From the NCBI GenBank assembly GCA_021160245.1, contig JAGHCW010000070.1, positions 1-44,178 of the forward strand: a stretch of 44,178 nucleotides of DNA. The letters run 5' to 3'. Made by a program: the position numbers and the translations under genes. Below, one piece after another: positions 1-8,943 of the stretch (position 1 is the stretch's first letter; each line of letters begins with the position of its first letter). This DNA is from a bacterium (lineage in GTDB: Bacteria; B130-G9). The notes under the pieces were generated by a model. It saw nothing but the letters and a program-made list of their open reading frames with translations, made no database searches and was not told the origin of the DNA.

Positions 1-19
1 CTTATTGGACAGCCTCTTC
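1..19. mobile_element. Terminal fragment of a second IS1182-type element
   Basis: The first 19 bases match, with one substitution, the right terminal inverted repeat of the intact IS at 5686-5705. The bases that follow (20-26, ATTCGGG) are exactly one arm of the CCCGAAT/ATTCGGG palindrome found at 112-131 and near 20.9 kb. The simplest reading is that another copy, or relic, of the same IS lies just outside the window and ends at base 19, at the tip of a palindromic repeat. A 19-base match alone cannot show whether that copy is complete. Confidence 0.55.
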
Positions 20-111
20 ATTCGGGTGACATGAAGATACGAAGCGCCCCTCCTCCCTCGCCGGCATCGTCATTTGAAGGGCATATAGGGGAGATATCTG
101 CCACCGCACAT

Positions 112-178
112 CCCCCGAATGAATTCGGGGGTTATGACAATATGAGCAGTTTGCATCGCCTCGGCTAAAGCCGGGCGA
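112..178. repeat. REP-like palindromic repeat, two hairpins
   Basis: Positions 112-131 form a perfect hairpin (9-bp arms CCCCCGAAT/ATTCGGGGG around GA). Positions 156-178 form a second one (TCGCC-CGGCT / AGCCG-GGCGA). The same two hairpins in the same order occur twice at 20889-21161. This copy lacks the closing inverted arm of those units, so it is a partial member of the family, likely damaged together with the IS end at bases 1-19. Confidence 0.75.
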
Positions 179-497
179 TGAGGCGCCAGGCCAGAGCTTC
201 TTCTTGCGAATCTCCGTTCTCGCCGGGGTGGGTCAAGAATTGACCCAGCTGGGGATCGCCTGCTACAGGGCATCGGGCTGGCGAGGCGCCTCGAAGTGGA
301 TCAATATAGAGCCATTTTGGGGAATGAAACTCAGCGCAGTGTCCTGCCCCAATATGCGCAGAGTCGGCAATATGGCGGGCATACGGCTGATCTAGGAAGA
401 AAGATCGGCACGTGGCACAAAACCTGCATGTATATTTAGGCGGTTAATAGTGTCTTAGCGGACATCTGTCACACTCGAATTGAGGGAGAAAAAGCTG
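179..497. other. Non-coding stretch, with a 19-bp palindrome at 229-247
   Basis: No convincing gene is present: short open frames here lack ribosome-binding sites and run through repeats. Positions 229-247 form a perfect dyad, TGGGTCAA-GAA-TTGACCCA, which could be an operator or a small hairpin. No clear -35/-10 pair was found ahead of the beta-helix gene that starts at 498. Confidence 0.5.
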
Positions 498-3041
498 ATG
501 AGAAGGGGAATGCTACTATTATTCGTGATCATCGCAGCGCTCGCGGCGAGTGTCTTCGCGGCGAAGTTCACAGTCAAGCAGGACGGGACGGGTGATTTCA
601 TCGCCATACAAGAGGCAATCGACCCCGCCCAAGAGGGCGACACGATCACCGTCTATCCGGGCACTTATTATGAGAACATCCACTTCGACGGCAAGAATAT
701 CGTGCTGCGCTCGACCGATCCGGAGGACTGGGATGTGGTCGAGGCGACGGTGATTGACGGCGACCGCAAGGGCAGATGCGTGGACCTCACCGACACAACA
801 GGGGACTCTGTGCTGTCAGGTTTCACGATCACGAATGGCCGTATCCGTGGCGCCGGTGGTGGGGTATATGGTGGTAGCGGCTTGCACGGCGCACCGCGCG
901 CTAACGCCTCCATAACCTACTGCATTATCACCGAGAACGAAGCAAGAGGGCTTTTTGGCGGCGGGGGCGTGTGGAGCTGCGATGGGCTGATCAAGAATTG
1001 CATCATAACCCATAACGATGCGACAGAACCGCCCGAGGATGGCGCCGCCGTTGGCGGTGGGTTGTGCAGCTGCAGTGGCCTCATTGAGAACTGCGTGATT
1101 GCGCACAATAGTGCCTTCTATGGCGGAGGCTTGGCTCTGTGCAATGGGACAATCAGCAACTGCGTCATCGCGGATAATGCGATCCCTGGTTCGATCGGTA
1201 CAGGGATGATGTCCTGCTATGGAGAAATCACAAACTGCATCATCTGGGGCAATCATTCTTGGCACGGCTTCGACAGCAACCAGCTGTATTGGACGTCAGC
1301 GCCGTCGTATTCGTGCCTTAAGGTCAAGCCAGAGGGCGGCAAGGGAAACATCATCCAGGACCCGCTCTTCGCTGCCGGTACCTATGGAGATTACTACCTT
1401 CATCCCGACAGCCCATGCATAAACGCGGGCAGCATGTCAGCCGAAGATGCCGGCCTCTCCGACCGCACCACCCAGATTGATGGGACGCCCGACTCCGGAG
1501 TGGTCGATATGGGATTTCACTACCCGATTCCAAGCGTCTCTATCGGGCCGGAGATATTCTGCTCGCTGAATGCCGAGGAGTTCGCGCCGGGCGATCTGAT
1601 GCAGGGCTATCTCGCGATTGACAACGCTGGAGTTGAGGCGACGGTGGATGTTTATGCCGGGTTCATTCTGCCTGATGGGACGTTTTACTCTTGGACGGAT
1701 GAAGGCCTTACGCTGGGCCTGTGGCCGTGGGTTGTCGATTGGGTTCTAACATCGGGCTTTTCTTTTGGGCCTGAGCTGGCCTTCCAGCTGAACCTCCCCC
1801 AAGTCGATCCGGGTTCATATACTTACGCCGCAGCGCTGGCTGAATCCGGCGGAACGGGCCTCGAATTCACGTCGATGGGCTCAATAGAGTTCGAGATCAT
1901 CGAGGCTATGCCCGTCCCGGGTTATCACGTGGACGGCGAATCAGGCGATGATTCGAACGACGGCTCGCAATACGCGCCCTGGAAGACTATAACGCACGCC
2001 CTCACCTCGATTGAGGGCTCGGAAACTGATCCAGTTACGATTCACGTCGCCGCCGGCACGTACAGCGCCTCAACCAACGGCGAGGCGTTTCCGCTGAACA
2101 TGAAGAGCTGGGTGTCGCTTATTGGCGAGGGCGCGGAGAGTACGATATTGGACGCCGAGCAGGGAGCTTGTCACGTAATCTTTTGCAGCGGCGTGAACGG
2201 ACTTCGAATATCCGGATTCACCATTACGGGCGGATTCTCAAGCGGGCATGCCGGCGGGATAAGCTGCGAGGATAGCTCACCCACGATTCACAACAATATA
2301 ATCTGCGGCAACATCGGCTATTGGGGTGGCGGGATAGACTGCTATGGTGGTTCTCCCACCATTCGAGACAACACGATTACAGGCAACTTGGCAATCTGCG
2401 GCGGCGGAATAGACTGCTTGCAGAGCGCAGCTGTGATCTACAACAACACGATAACGGACAATTTCGCTTACTGGGACGGCGGCGGTGGGATAGCTTGCGA
2501 GGATAGCTCCTGCATCATAGAAGACAACGCCATTATCGGCAATTCCGCTGAGTTGTGGAACGGTGGGGGGATTTACTGCGACCTGTCCGCTTCACCGATG
2601 ATAGTAAACAATCTTATTGCCGATAATTGTGCAGAAGACGACGGCGGGGGGATATACTGCTGCCAGGGCTCCTCAGCTATAATCCAGAATAACACGATCA
2701 TCCACAACTCCGCGAATGGTGGCGCGGGCGGGATAGACTGCTTCGGGAGTTCACCAACCATAACTGACTGCATCATTTGGGATAACGGTGATGATCTGGG
2801 AGGTTGCTCCGCGACGTTCTGCTGCATTGAGGACGACGACCCGGGCGAGGGCAACATCTCGGACGACCCGCTCTTCGTCCCGGGCCCGTTCGGCGATTAC
2901 TATCTGCATCCAGACAGCCCGTGCATTGACGCTGGCAGCCAATCGGCCAGTGCGGCGGGCCTTTCCGACCGGACAACACAGACGGACGGCACGCCCGACA
3001 CCGGCATCGTGGATATGGGATACCACTACCCCCTGCCATGA
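498..3041 (+). CDS. Secreted right-handed parallel beta-helix protein, 847 aa
   Basis: Predicted exported surface or extracellular protein; the ligand is unknown. The N-terminus (MRRGMLLLFVIIAALAAS, then VFA) is a signal peptide. A first beta-helix follows, rich in short turns of the type ITNGRxRGAGGG and NCIITHN. A beta-sandwich module (about residues 345-465) and a second beta-helix introduced by a DUF1565-like segment (HVDGESGDDSNDGS) come next. Each half ends with the same closing motif, DYYLHPDSPCI then AGLSDRTTQ and VDMGxHYP, so the protein is an internal duplication. I chose ATG 498 over the TTG at 480: GGGAGA lies upstream, and the decayed paralogue at 3096 starts with the same RRGMLLLFV residues after a similar GGAGA. 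Pectate-lyase-like folds may be carbohydrate-active, but no catalytic site is recognisable. Confidence 0.85.
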   Translation: MRRGMLLLFVIIAALAASVFAAKFTVKQDGTGDFIAIQEAIDPAQEGDTITVYPGTYYENIHFDGKNIVLRSTDPEDWDVVEATVIDGDRKGRCVDLTDTTGDSVLSGFTITNGRIRGAGGGVYGGSGLHGAPRANASITYCIITENEARGLFGGGGVWSCDGLIKNCIITHNDATEPPEDGAAVGGGLCSCSGLIENCVIAHNSAFYGGGLALCNGTISNCVIADNAIPGSIGTGMMSCYGEITNCIIWGNHSWHGFDSNQLYWTSAPSYSCLKVKPEGGKGNIIQDPLFAAGTYGDYYLHPDSPCINAGSMSAEDAGLSDRTTQIDGTPDSGVVDMGFHYPIPSVSIGPEIFCSLNAEEFAPGDLMQGYLAIDNAGVEATVDVYAGFILPDGTFYSWTDEGLTLGLWPWVVDWVLTSGFSFGPELAFQLNLPQVDPGSYTYAAALAESGGTGLEFTSMGSIEFEIIEAMPVPGYHVDGESGDDSNDGSQYAPWKTITHALTSIEGSETDPVTIHVAAGTYSASTNGEAFPLNMKSWVSLIGEGAESTILDAEQGACHVIFCSGVNGLRISGFTITGGFSSGHAGGISCEDSSPTIHNNIICGNIGYWGGGIDCYGGSPTIRDNTITGNLAICGGGIDCLQSAAVIYNNTITDNFAYWDGGGGIACEDSSCIIEDNAIIGNSAELWNGGGIYCDLSASPMIVNNLIADNCAEDDGGGIYCCQGSSAIIQNNTIIHNSANGGAGGIDCFGSSPTITDCIIWDNGDDLGGCSATFCCIEDDDPGEGNISDDPLFVPGPFGDYYLHPDSPCIDAGSQSASAAGLSDRTTQTDGTPDTGIVDMGYHYPLP

Positions 3042-3095
3042 GGCCTGCAAGACGTAACATGTATCAAACGCAGCCAAACGATAGGAGAAAACCTG

Positions 3096-3757
3096 ATGAG
3101 AAGGGGAATGCTACTACTATTCGTGCTCATCGCGGCGCGCGGCGAGCGCCTTTGCGGCGGAGTACATCGTGAAACAGGACGGGACGGGTGATTTCGCCTC
3201 GATACAGGAGGCAATAGACGTGGCCGATGGGGGTGACACGATCACAGTCTATCCGGGCACTTATTACGAGAATATCCAGTTTAATGGCACGAACATTATT
3301 CTGCGCTCGAGTCGACCTTGGAACAACTCTGTCGTTGAGTCAACGATCATTGATGGTGGGAGTAACGGGTCGGTAATCACATTGATTGGCACCGAAGCTC
3401 CCAGTTGCATGGTGTCGGGGTTTACCATAACGAACGGCAGGTCAGAAGGAAGTGGCGGCGGAGTATTGGGCGGAACACAAGAAGGGGATTGGTAAAGAGC
3501 CGCGCTGATGAACTGCAAGATCGTCGGAAATGTCGCATTGGACGGTGGCGGAGGCGGTGGCTCCTATCTCGGCGGTGATATCATGGACTGCGACATCAGT
3601 GGAAACAGAACTGGCTTCTCATTTGACGTAGGCGGAGGTTTGGCGTCCTGCACTGCGGCTATTACCCGATGTACTATTAGCGGTAACTCCTCCGACTTGT
3701 GCGGGGGCCTAGGAGGATGCGGCGGTACAATCAGCGACTCGATCATAAGGGCAGAAT
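3096..3757 (+). pseudogene. Decayed and truncated copy of the upstream beta-helix gene
   Basis: The start matches its neighbour (GGAGA, then MRRGMLLLFVLIAA), but two bases are missing in the signal-peptide region near 3138. The reading frame then continues from about 3140 as VKQDGTGDFASIQEAID, closely similar to the intact gene. An in-frame TAA at 3493-3495 interrupts it. The frame resumes as MNCKIVGNVALDGGGGG and ends at 3757, where the dispersed inverted element begins; everything downstream of the first beta-helix is missing. It is a tandem duplicate degenerating by frameshift, nonsense mutation and 3' truncation. Confidence 0.8.
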
Positions 3758-3762
3758 GACCA

Positions 3763-3898
3763 GGAGTTTTCGTATTTTAAGTTTGTGATTGGTTGTGTTG
3801 TTGGCTCCGGGGCCTGGTTTCGGTGAACAAAGAAGTGGAGTTGAGGTGATGCTGTGTCTCGGTTCCCTGAAAGGGGACTACAATAGTAGCCGCAGGCG
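3763..3898. repeat. Left arm of a long inverted repeat element
   Basis: It begins with AGGAGTTTTCGTATT and contains AACAAAGAAGTGGAGTTGA and CCCTGAAAGGG. It ends with TAGCCGCAGGCG directly against the IS. The arm at 5706-5797 is its diverged reverse complement, and a related uninterrupted element lies at 16503-16750. It marks the point where the decayed beta-helix gene is cut off. Confidence 0.7.
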
Positions 3899-5705
3899 GA
3901 AGAGGCTGTCTAATAAGTAAAAATGAGTGTTAGTGTGTAGCATTCATGTGATGCATTTTTTGGAGCGATTTAGGCGTGCGCTCCCGTGATCGGGCTGCTG
4001 TGCCGGGGTAGGCCCCGAAATCGTCTATGTTGAAGTGTCTTTGGGGCGAATTCGAGCACATACTTGCCTCCAAAGATCCTGGTTTTCGTTATTACATGGC
4101 CCTTTACCCCGCTAATCCAGGCGTTCGGGCCAGGCTAGCCCAACTACGCCCGCTTCGCTTGAGAATGTTGCATAGCCGCCTCAGGACTGAGGCGGTGGAT
4201 ACAAGGAAGGTCTCAACCTTCGCCCCGGAAAGACCTCTCAATAGCAGTTTCCTGAAGCCAAGGTTGTGCTTCCAATGCCCGAAAACCTTCTCAATCAATT
4301 TCCGACTCTTAAGCCGTGCCTGAAAACTCGGCTCAAGGAAACGCTTCCGATGCTTCCACAGCCATGGATAGTCCTCATGCTTTCTTATCACATGCCGCTT
4401 CAGTTTCGACGCCCCGAAACAACTCTCGCGGTGAACGCAACCGTCGCACCGGCGTTCTGATACATAGGCCCTCCTGAACGTCCCATCACCTTCGTTGTTT
4501 AGCCTCCTGAATACGTGTTCATTGCCCTCCGGACATACAAACACGTCACGATCGGCGTCATAGACGAACTTCTCATCATATACCAAAGCCTCTAACTCGC
4601 CCCTTCTCATTCTAGTGATCGCCAAGTTGTCCAATGCACAAATATCTTTCCCCAGCGACTCCAGCGATTGCACCGAATCGCTTCTAAAAAAGTCACTATC
4701 GGCATCTACCGCCTGAACTGTCTCGCGACAACATCTTTCCACCACCTCGATCATTCGGCCAAGGCTCCACGAATCGTTCGCGTCCTGCGTCACATCACAG
4801 CCGACGGGTATCCCTGTCTCCGCGTCAACCGCCGTCTGGACGTTATATCCAAGATTGATTCTGCCACCAACGCCGTCTCGCATGAAGCGACTATCAGGAT
4901 CGGTAGTCGAGACTTTCTTCGCCTTATCATTTTCGCCATCTTTCACCGCTTTGCCGCATCTATCTACCAAATGCTGCAGACCTTCAACGCCAAGCGAACT
5001 GGTCTTCACACCGACTGAAGACAACTTCTCACGCAGGTCTTCCGCAGCATCCAACTCAGAAGAAGAACTCATCCATTCTTCAATCGCATCTTTCACCTCG
5101 TCAAAAAACTTCTCTTGAATTATCCTGCTATTACTAGCGTTAGCGTGGACTTTGGTCCCATCAATGATTATGTGTGAAACGCCAACAACGCCAGCATCCA
5201 TCAGCCGACGAACCAACGACGAAAATGCCCGCTCCAAGAGCGGGCCGTTCTCTTTCCGAAAGAGAGCAATGGTCCTGAAATCGGGCTGCTGACCTTGTGA
5301 CAGGCGGATGAAGCCGATGTTCTCGCGGCACTCAGCGGCAAGTTTCCGGCTGCTTCGAATCCCGCGAGCATAGCCGTAGAATAGCACTTTCACCATCATA
5401 CACGGGTCGTAACATGGCGCGCCAAAAACACTGACGCCACGAGCCGATGGCCCCAATTCCAAATCGTCAACGACCTCGTCAATCAAGAAGCAGATATGCC
5501 CTTTGGAAAGCCGATCTTCCGCCTGATAGCCGAACATCTGCCTCTGCTTCGATAGATATTTTCTTGTGGACATGACCTCCTCCATTATATGTAACAGTAT
5601 ATAGTTCCTACTATTATACTAATGAAGAATCATGGCACACGTAATCACACAAATCAACATAAACAACTCCCTCAACTAACTCCTGACTTATTAGACAGCC
5701 TCTTC
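3899..5705 (-). mobile_element. IS1182-type insertion sequence, about 1.8 kb, apparently intact
   Basis: Perfect 20-bp terminal inverted repeats at 3899-3918 (GAAGAGGCTGTCTAATAAGT) and 5686-5705 bracket one transposase gene on the minus strand. The flanks are TAGCCGCAGGCG on the left and CGCCTACGGCTA on the right. These are near-perfect complements of each other, so the element sits exactly at the centre of a palindromic intergenic repeat. No ordinary target-site duplication is visible beyond this symmetry. The exact end could lie 3 bp further in (3902/5702), because the GAA/TTC step is shared by IS and flank. Confidence 0.85.
4104..5573 (-). CDS. IS1182-family DDE transposase, 489 aa
   Basis: Cuts and joins the ends of the surrounding IS. 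The N-terminal DUF772-type region (about residues 1-110) contains YDPCMMVKVLFYGYARGIRS and CRENIGFIRLSQGQQPDFRT. Likely catalytic acidic residues are the Asp in IIDGTKVHANAS, the Asp in VDADSDFFRS and the Glu in RKLIEKVFGHWKHNLGFR. A cysteine cluster (RRCDGCVHRESC) is usual in this family. I start the protein at the ATG at 5573 (MSTRKYLSKQRQ) because GGAGGAGG lies directly upstream, rather than at the ATG at 5585, which is inside that site. Full length for the family, with no frameshift, so potentially active. Confidence 0.92.
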   Translation of the reverse strand: MSTRKYLSKQRQMFGYQAEDRLSKGHICFLIDEVVDDLELGPSARGVSVFGAPCYDPCMMVKVLFYGYARGIRSSRKLAAECRENIGFIRLSQGQQPDFRTIALFRKENGPLLERAFSSLVRRLMDAGVVGVSHIIIDGTKVHANASNSRIIQEKFFDEVKDAIEEWMSSSSELDAAEDLREKLSSVGVKTSSLGVEGLQHLVDRCGKAVKDGENDKAKKVSTTDPDSRFMRDGVGGRINLGYNVQTAVDAETGIPVGCDVTQDANDSWSLGRMIEVVERCCRETVQAVDADSDFFRSDSVQSLESLGKDICALDNLAITRMRRGELEALVYDEKFVYDADRDVFVCPEGNEHVFRRLNNEGDGTFRRAYVSERRCDGCVHRESCFGASKLKRHVIRKHEDYPWLWKHRKRFLEPSFQARLKSRKLIEKVFGHWKHNLGFRKLLLRGLSGAKVETFLVSTASVLRRLCNILKRSGRSWASLARTPGLAG

Positions 5706-5797
5706 CGCCTACGGCTACCATTGCTCATCCCTTTCAGGGCTACAGGAAGAACGCCTTCAACGGAGCGGGTCGGGAACGAATACGAAGACTCCTCAGA
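5706..5797. repeat. Right arm of the long inverted repeat element
   Basis: It starts with CGCCTACGGCTA against the IS, contains CCCTTTCAGGG and AACGCCTTCAAC, and ends with CGAATACGAAGACTCCT. It is the diverged reverse complement of the arm at 3763-3898 and resembles the right part of the element at 16503-16750. Without the IS the two arms would join into a palindromic element of about 230 bp. Confidence 0.7.
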
Positions 5798-5895
5798 CCA
5801 AATGGTTGACATGCAAAGGTTCGTCTGGTACGTTGATTTCAGATAATTGGCGTAAGCCGTGAGCTTAACTTGGACTTTGTAGGGGCGTTAGGGCC

Positions 5896-7143
5896 GTGCT
5901 ATTCCGGGCGATACCGCGTTTTAAGCCGTCGGTTTCTGGCGGCGAGCTATTTACCGTATTCAGGCAAGTCTTCAACAAGAATGCCTTCACGGATGTGACG
6001 CTAGGCTATTTCGAGAGGGAATTTGCGAAGTACATCGGCGTGTCAGACGCAATAGCCGTTCCCTCGGCGAGAATGGGTCTCTATCTCGCTCTGTCCGCCT
6101 TGCCGGTTGAGAAGGGCGACGAGATAATCGTGCCCGCGCTGACTTATTACAGCATTCCGGCCATGCTCTCATTCATGGGTTTTGTGCCGGTTTTTGTCGA
6201 TATCGACCCAACCACCTGCACTTTAGACCTTGAGCAAGTTGAGCGGAGGATAACTTCGAAGACTAAGGCCATCATTCCGACGCATCTTTATGGCCTTCCG
6301 GTTGATATGCGATGGGTTATGGAGATAGCCGAGAAGCACGGCCTGCTAGTTATCGAGGACTGCGCGCAATCGTGTGGCGCCCGCTTCGACGGGATGCGCA
6401 CGGGCAGTTTCGGCGATGTAGGATATTTCACGTTCGGCCCGACAAAGCCGTTCACGACGCTCGGTGGCGGGATGATAACCTGCAATGATCCGAGTGTTGC
6501 GGAGAAGATACGGCATGAGATGAGCGGATTTCCGCCAGTTTCCCGAGGCGCCGTGTTGAAGGCTGCCGTTACTGCGTCGGCGATGAAGACGGCGACAAAC
6601 CGAAGTCTATTTGGGGCCTTTTTATGGCCAGCTCTTCGGGCATTTCGCCTTTTGGGGAAGGACCCGATTGAGGAGTCATTCCGGGAAGAGGTGAAGCCTA
6701 TCTCGGCCATTCCTGATTATTTCCGCAAGAAGATGACCTCTGTTCAGGGAGATGTCGGTGTTTCGCAGATCAAACGAATAGACGACTTGTCGGAGCTAAG
6801 GCATCGCAATGGCATGTATCTGCTTGAGCGATTGCAGGGAACACAGGACTTGATTGTTCCGAGCGTTACCGAGGGTTCGGAGCACATATTCACGAGCTTT
6901 GTGGTCCAAACTTCCGATAGAGATTATCTGGCTCGGGAGCTCTTGAGGCGGGGAGTTGACACCGCGAAGGGCTATATGAGCGATTGTTCTGGTCTTGAGA
7001 TGTTCAAGGACTATCGCTCCGAGTGTCCGCACACGACCACGGCGTTCCGGAACATGCTTCACCTACCGGTGTATCATACGCTGCGGGTCCCGCAGCTGGA
7101 ATATATAGTCAAGACCGTGAAGAAGATAATGGATGTGATTTAG
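5896..7143 (+). CDS. DegT/DnrJ/EryC1/StrS-family aminotransferase, 415 aa
   Basis: A PLP-dependent aminotransferase of the sugar-modifying family, which typically aminates keto sugars for surface polysaccharides or sugar antigens. The Schiff-base lysine is K184 in FGPTKPFTTLGGG, and IEDCAQ (D155, Q158) contacts the PLP ring. VPSARMGLYLALSAL and VPALTYYSIPAML are the usual cofactor-phosphate and substrate regions. Length fits the family. The start is a GTG with a weak AGGG upstream; the first residues, RAIPRFKPSVS, fit the family's usual N-terminus. It stands next to two glycosyltransferases, so a role in glycan assembly is reasonable, but the substrate is not readable. Confidence 0.88.
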   Translation: MLFRAIPRFKPSVSGGELFTVFRQVFNKNAFTDVTLGYFEREFAKYIGVSDAIAVPSARMGLYLALSALPVEKGDEIIVPALTYYSIPAMLSFMGFVPVFVDIDPTTCTLDLEQVERRITSKTKAIIPTHLYGLPVDMRWVMEIAEKHGLLVIEDCAQSCGARFDGMRTGSFGDVGYFTFGPTKPFTTLGGGMITCNDPSVAEKIRHEMSGFPPVSRGAVLKAAVTASAMKTATNRSLFGAFLWPALRAFRLLGKDPIEESFREEVKPISAIPDYFRKKMTSVQGDVGVSQIKRIDDLSELRHRNGMYLLERLQGTQDLIVPSVTEGSEHIFTSFVVQTSDRDYLARELLRRGVDTAKGYMSDCSGLEMFKDYRSECPHTTTAFRNMLHLPVYHTLRVPQLEYIVKTVKKIMDVI

Positions 7144-7194
7144 GAGTCTGAGAAGCACTAGTCTGAATGCGGGTCATAAGGGGAGGAAAGAATA

Positions 7195-7368
7195 GTGAAG
7201 GAATATGAAGTTATCTCCTGCTCTTCGGAGCTTAGCTCGAGGAAAATGGCCAGAACTGCAACACAGGAGATAAACGAACATATCAGGGATGGCTGGGAGA
7301 TATTCACGATTACCAGCACAACCAACGCGATAAATATAGTGTTTGTTCGTGAAAAGGGCGCCAAATAG
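7195..7368 (+). CDS. Small DUF4177-like protein, 57 aa
   Basis: A short gene with GTG start and a strong GGGGAGG 8 bases upstream. The product begins KEYEVISCSSE, contains TQEINEHIRDGWEIFTIT and ends VFVREKGAK. The pattern (Y-E-V-I near the start, a helix, then a G-W-E-hydrophobic strand and a closing strand) is that of DUF4177-type small proteins, whose function is not established. It lies 51 bp after the aminotransferase on the same strand and may be co-transcribed. Confidence 0.72.
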   Translation: MKEYEVISCSSELSSRKMARTATQEINEHIRDGWEIFTITSTTNAINIVFVREKGAK

Positions 7369-7444
7369 TAGTCATAGCGGTCTCGTCCTAATCTCCAGAA
7401 TGTAGGCTGAATGACATCTAGAGACACGTAGCTAACCAAAATGT

Positions 7445-7516
7445 GGGGCTGTGGCGCAGTGGGAGCGCATTTGTCTGGCAGACAAAGGGTCGCGGGTTCA
7501 AATCCCGCCAGCTCCA
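7445..7516 (+). tRNA. tRNA-Ala (anticodon GGC)
   Basis: A complete 72-nt cloverleaf. Acceptor GGGGCTG pairs with CAGCTCC and contains the G3-U70 pair that identifies alanine tRNAs. D stem is GCGC/GCGC, anticodon stem TTTGT/ACAAA with loop CTGGCAG, and T stem GCGGG/CCCGC with TTCAAAT. The discriminator is A. CCA is not encoded (CAA follows). The anticodon GGC reads GCC and GCU. Confidence 0.96.
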
Positions 7517-7608
7517 CAATTGTGAGTGGACATATCCTGGATTGCCCGTTCTCTGATTCATCAACTAAGCAAAGCCTTTTTGACAGGTAATCCCGGCAGA
7601 ACTCAGCC

Positions 7609-8943
7609 ATGAACTTCGAGCAATCTCTCAAGTACCTCTATGGATTCGTTGATTTCGAGCGAGCCAACGCCATCAAATATGATACTAAGGCCCTCGATCT
7701 CCGAGCCTTTTCAGAGCTCCTTCGCCGGCGGGACGACCCCCAAACTCGTTTCAAAATAGTCCACGTGGCAGGCACAAAAGGCAAGGGCTCCACATGCGCG
7801 ATGCTGGCCTCAATCCTAAAAGCGTCCGGCCTGTCGGTTGGATTATTCACATCGCCTCATCTGCTTGATGTCCGAGAGCGCATCCAGATCGATGGCTCTT
7901 GGATATCGAAGGATGACTTCGCCTCATTAATTTCAGAGATTGAGCCAATCCACACGGCGCTCGGCGTCGCGAGGCGCTGCTATCGGACGACCTTTGAGCT
8001 CTTGACTGCCACAGCGCTTCTTCATTTCGCCAAGTCAGGCGTTGACTTCGCTGTCCTCGAGACAGGGCTCGGCGGCAGACTTGATTCGACAAATGTGGTT
8101 GATCCTGCGCTTTGCGTCATCACGAAAATCGGCTATGACCACACGGGCACGCTTGGCAATTCAATTGAGGCGATTGCGAGGGAGAAATCTGGGATAATTA
8201 AGGCGAATGTGCCCTTAGTGCTTGCGCCTCAAAGGGCAGACGTCTTCTCCGTTGTTCAGAAGTTCGCGGCGGATGTGGAGGCGCCTGTGACGGACATCGC
8301 CTCGGAGTATCGGACTGTTACTCGTGGCTTATCCGATGGATTCCAGACGGTTAGGATTGAGGGCCCGGATGAGCTTGTGTGCGATGCTAGATTGCCGCTT
8401 CTGGGTTTGCATCAAGCGGAGAATGCGACCTGTGCTGTCGCCGCAGCTCAACTTCTTTCGAGGGAGCTGAGCGAGATAACCACGAAAACCATGTCCGACG
8501 GTTTGTCAAAAGTGGCCTGGTATGGCCGGATTGAGCCGCTCAATATCCGTCCTGACGTTATCGTCGATTGCGCGCACAACGAGGATTCGGCTGAGGCGCT
8601 TGTCGCAACGCTCAAAAGCTCATTTACACCAAGCAAGAAAATCGCTATCGTCGGCATCTCCGGCAATAAGGAGGCTCGAGTCGTGCTGACCATTCTGAAT
8701 CGGTACTTCGACTCGTTTATTGCAACGAGAGCGTCCACGCCTCGGGCGGCTTCTCTTTTGGCGATAACGGAGATTCTGGACGACTTGGGCGCGAGTTATG
8801 AGGCTTATGAACAAGCAGAGCGGGCTGCCGAGTCCGGGCTTTCTGCTCTGGGCAAGGGCGATCTGCTTTGTGTTACTGGGTCGGTTTATTTGGCTGGGGA
8901 GTTGAGACCGGTGTTAATTGATAGATTGAGGAGTAGCTCTTGA
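7609..8943 (+). CDS. folC: Folylpolyglutamate synthase / dihydrofolate synthase
   Basis: Adds glutamate to folates (and, in the bifunctional form, to dihydropteroate), in the cytosol. The Mur-ligase-like ATP loop is GTKGKGST (residues 55-62), followed by the family's SPHL-x-VRERI segment. LETGLGGRLDSTN and ITKIGYDHTGTLGNSIEAIA with EKSGIIK are further family signatures, and DCAHNEDSAEAL opens the C-terminal domain. At 444 aa it is the normal length. The stop codon overlaps the TTG start of the next gene, suggesting translational coupling. The Shine-Dalgarno sequence is weak. Confidence 0.95.
   Translation: MNFEQSLKYLYGFVDFERANAIKYDTKALDLRAFSELLRRRDDPQTRFKIVHVAGTKGKGSTCAMLASILKASGLSVGLFTSPHLLDVRERIQIDGSWISKDDFASLISEIEPIHTALGVARRCYRTTFELLTATALLHFAKSGVDFAVLETGLGGRLDSTNVVDPALCVITKIGYDHTGTLGNSIEAIAREKSGIIKANVPLVLAPQRADVFSVVQKFAADVEAPVTDIASEYRTVTRGLSDGFQTVRIEGPDELVCDARLPLLGLHQAENATCAVAAAQLLSRELSEITTKTMSDGLSKVAWYGRIEPLNIRPDVIVDCAHNEDSAEALVATLKSSFTPSKKIAIVGISGNKEARVVLTILNRYFDSFIATRASTPRAASLLAITEILDDLGASYEAYEQAERAAESGLSALGKGDLLCVTGSVYLAGELRPVLIDRLRSSS

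Noticed and set aside
70-395. Short open frames on both strands at the left end
   Set aside because: They run through REP-like hairpins, lack ribosome-binding sites and show no protein signature.
7158-7631. 157-aa open frame on the minus strand
   Set aside because: It runs antisense through the tRNA-Ala gene and the small DUF4177-like gene; its GFEPATLCLP-type stretch is the usual artefact of translating a tRNA backwards.
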